DNA from: an uncultured Eubacterium sp.
Lineage (GTDB): Bacteria > Bacillota_A > Clostridia > Lachnospirales > Lachnospiraceae
Assembly: GCA_948759685.1 (NCBI GenBank)
Contig: CAQBGY010000069.1
Span: 3,809-12,734, forward strand
Direction: 5' to 3'
DNA: 8,926 bases
Shown here: positions 7,565-8,926 of the stretch, one piece after another
How the letters are laid out: every line of letters starts with the position of its first letter
Position numbering within the stretch: the stretch's first letter is position 1
The notes under the pieces: model-generated
What the model was told of the DNA's origin: nothing
Seen by the model: only the letters and a program-made list of their open reading frames with translations
Database searches by the model: none
Program-made: the position numbers and the translations under genes

Positions 7565-7885
7565 CTACTTATTTCCGAAAACAATATCCGAACCAATGGC
7601 CTGTTCTACAGAATCTTTGACTCCCTGTACGCCCGCTCCTGTATTTCCCAATACACCGGGAATCAAAATAATTGCCGGTGTGACCATTTCTTTATACTTT
7701 TCTATTTCTTCCTCTATCTGTCCTGCCAGCGCTTCTGTTATATATATAATCGGATACTCCCCGCCTGCCAGTTTTCTTAGCAAATGTGCAGCTTCTGCCT
7801 TATCATCCGCAGGATAAATATCAAGACCAAGAGCCCCAAAGCCATATATACTATCATAATCGCCCATTACTGCTGCTTTAAGCAT
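7565..7885 (-). CDS. atpF: V-type ATP synthase subunit F (rotor stalk)
   Basis: Subunit F sits beside subunit D in the central stalk and modulates coupling. This 106-residue protein is of usual size. It opens with the CheY-like alpha/beta pattern of the family: [20 protein letters not shown] (4-23), a strand at YPIIYIT (44-50), helix [14 protein letters not shown] (52-65), and strand AIILIPG (71-77). The ATG at 7885 overlaps the end of the C subunit gene by eight bases. AAGGG (7892-7896) six bases upstream lies within that gene, which suggests coupled translation. The stop codon TAG is itself the start of the TAGGAGG ribosome site of atpA. Equivalent to ntpG of Enterococcus; do not confuse it with atpF of F-type ATPases. 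Confidence 0.93.
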   Translation of the reverse strand: MLKAAVMGDYDSIYGFGALGLDIYPADDKAEAAHLLRKLAGGEYPIIYITEALAGQIEEEIEKYKEMVTPAIILIPGVLGNTGAGVQGVKDSVEQAIGSDIVFGNK

Positions 7886-8846
7886 ACATCACCCTTACCC
7901 TTTCCTTGATAAACTCATTATCAAATCCGTTTAATTTTCCTGACAATATAATCTTAACCGTTTTTATCTCATTTTCTCTGGCAATCATGTAAGCTACAAT
8001 CGGACCAATCGAAAATGCATTATATTTTTCCGGTTTGATATCTTCAATAATTTTATTGTCGCACCAACATTCAAATACAGATTTTGACTTTTTAAAAGCC
8101 TGTACTGCATCTGACAAGCCTACACTCTCCAGATAATCACAGACACCTGTAATACCATTCTCCACTGCCATTGTCAAATCTGTTACACTGATTCCATTAC
8201 ATGGAACAAGGCACTTCTTTGTAAACTGACTATCTTTTCCTGTTGTAGCACATCTGACAGCGATTTTAATATCCGCTGTCATCACCTGGGAATCTGCATA
8301 TTTTTTAATCAGACTATTTTCAGAATTATTTCCGGCTTCTCTGATTGCCTCTAATGCTGCCCTGTCAATAATCACATCACAAAGCTGACCACTTCCTGTT
8401 TTTAACAGAACCTCTGTAGCCTCTCTTGCTGCAGATGCCATGTTATCCGGAAGACTGCTGTATTCCCCCTGTTTGATACAGTTTTGAAGGTATTCCGGTT
8501 CTAACTTACAATGAGAATAATAAATGTCCTCTGTTTCATCTGCTGTGCAGACCTGTTTAATTGCCGCTTTTAAATTGTGAAACTCATCCTTGATTGTCAA
8601 AATATCAATCGCATCTCTGTCTTCTACTAAATCATTTAGAACTTTTTGTGCTTTTGCCTTCTCTTCACTTAACATTTCCGGAAGTGTCTGCTCAGGGCTT
8701 CCATTTCCCCAGCCTTTATCCCGTAGGAAATTAATACAATCATCATATGTTTTGCACTGCAGCAAAGCTGTAATTGTATCGTCTGTAAAAAGACTGCTCT
8801 CTAAAGCTCTGATTCTGGCAACGCCATAAGTATATTCTAATTCCAT
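7878..8846 (-). CDS. atpC: V-type ATP synthase subunit C (rotor socket, V-ATPase d-like)
   Basis: Subunit C is a soluble, funnel-shaped, all-helical protein that fits on the membrane c-ring and receives the D/F stalk. This 322-residue protein has the typical opening YTYGVARIRALESSLF (5-20), no membrane segment, and a C-terminal ending ([12 protein letters not shown]) like those of the family. The family is poorly conserved in sequence, so recognition rests on the N-terminus, the length, and the position between E and F in the canonical E-C-F-A-B-D order. The start at 8846 has AGGAGG (8854-8859) seven bases upstream. It lies 11 bases after the E subunit stop and overlaps the F start by eight bases. 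Equivalent to ntpC. Confidence 0.92.
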   Translation of the reverse strand: MELEYTYGVARIRALESSLFTDDTITALLQCKTYDDCINFLRDKGWGNGSPEQTLPEMLSEEKAKAQKVLNDLVEDRDAIDILTIKDEFHNLKAAIKQVCTADETEDIYYSHCKLEPEYLQNCIKQGEYSSLPDNMASAAREATEVLLKTGSGQLCDVIIDRAALEAIREAGNNSENSLIKKYADSQVMTADIKIAVRCATTGKDSQFTKKCLVPCNGISVTDLTMAVENGITGVCDYLESVGLSDAVQAFKKSKSVFECWCDNKIIEDIKPEKYNAFSIGPIVAYMIARENEIKTVKIILSGKLNGFDNEFIKERVRVMYA

Positions 8847-8857
8847 GGCATTACCTC

Positions 8858-8926
8858 CTATCCAAACAACTGCTGATTTGCAATATCTTTTAATCTGTCT
8901 ATGTCTGCATCAAACAGTGCCTTTAT
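8858..8926 (-). CDS. atpE: V-type ATP synthase subunit E, C-terminal fragment (cut by window edge)
   Basis: Only the last 22 codons and the TAG stop (8858-8860) are in the window; the end reads ...DIANQQLFG. The frame is open to the edge and closes 11 bases before subunit C. The TAG is part of the TAGGAGG ribosome site of atpC. The identity as the peripheral-stalk subunit E is inferred mainly from the standard gene order (E immediately before C) and a compatible helical, charged C-terminus; the fragment alone would not prove it. Confidence 0.6.
   Translation of the reverse strand: MKALFDADIDRLKDIANQQLFG

Noticed and set aside
7555..7596. Longer N-terminus for subunit A, starting at 7596
   Set aside because: It would overlap atpF by over 30 bases. 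The ATG at 7554 has AGGAGG at six bases and the usual family start.

Overview
The window looks like a chromosomal segment from a low-GC, anaerobic Firmicute, most likely a gut member of the Lachnospiraceae/Clostridia. This is inferred from the AT-rich DNA, the strong AGGAGG ribosome sites, a bacterial V-type ATPase operon, a fermentative D-lactate dehydrogenase, and a secreted GH16 glucanase with a lysine-rich fibronectin-type tail. All genes that can be supported lie on the minus strand, so transcription runs from high to low coordinates.

Right part (8926 down to 3736): the downstream half of a V-type (A/V-type) ATPase operon in the order E (only the C-terminus is in the window), C, F, A, B, D. 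Junctions are tight: gaps of 11, 10, 1 and 14 bases and one 8-base overlap. Together these encode the catalytic A3B3 head (A, B), the central rotor stalk (D, F), the socket joining rotor to membrane ring (C), and the end of the peripheral stalk (E). The membrane subunits (I/a and K/c) would be upstream, outside the window, so H+ versus Na+ coupling cannot be decided here. A gene for an LdhA-type NAD-dependent D-lactate dehydrogenase follows 59 bases after the D subunit, with no terminator between them. It is probably the last gene of the same transcription unit.

Middle (2686 to 2348): a 339-base noncoding region. It holds a very long hairpin terminator for ldhA (30-pair stem plus U tract), further AT-rich inverted repeats, a GC-rich structured island that looks like a dispersed repeat, and an extended -10 promoter for the next gene.

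Left part (2347 to 1): a monocistronic gene for a secreted GH16 beta-glucanase with a C-terminal fibronectin type III-like domain, ended by a clear intrinsic terminator. Next comes the 5' part of a gene for a membrane-anchored protein with TPR-like repeats that runs off the left edge. It is open for 322 codons.

I see no CRISPR array, tRNA, rRNA, transposase, phage gene or defence system. The least conventional items are the GC-rich island, the unusually long ldhA terminator, a possible 16-codon leader ORF overlapping the ldhA start, and the ATPase-ldhA linkage. I found no convincing evidence of a wholly new multi-gene system.
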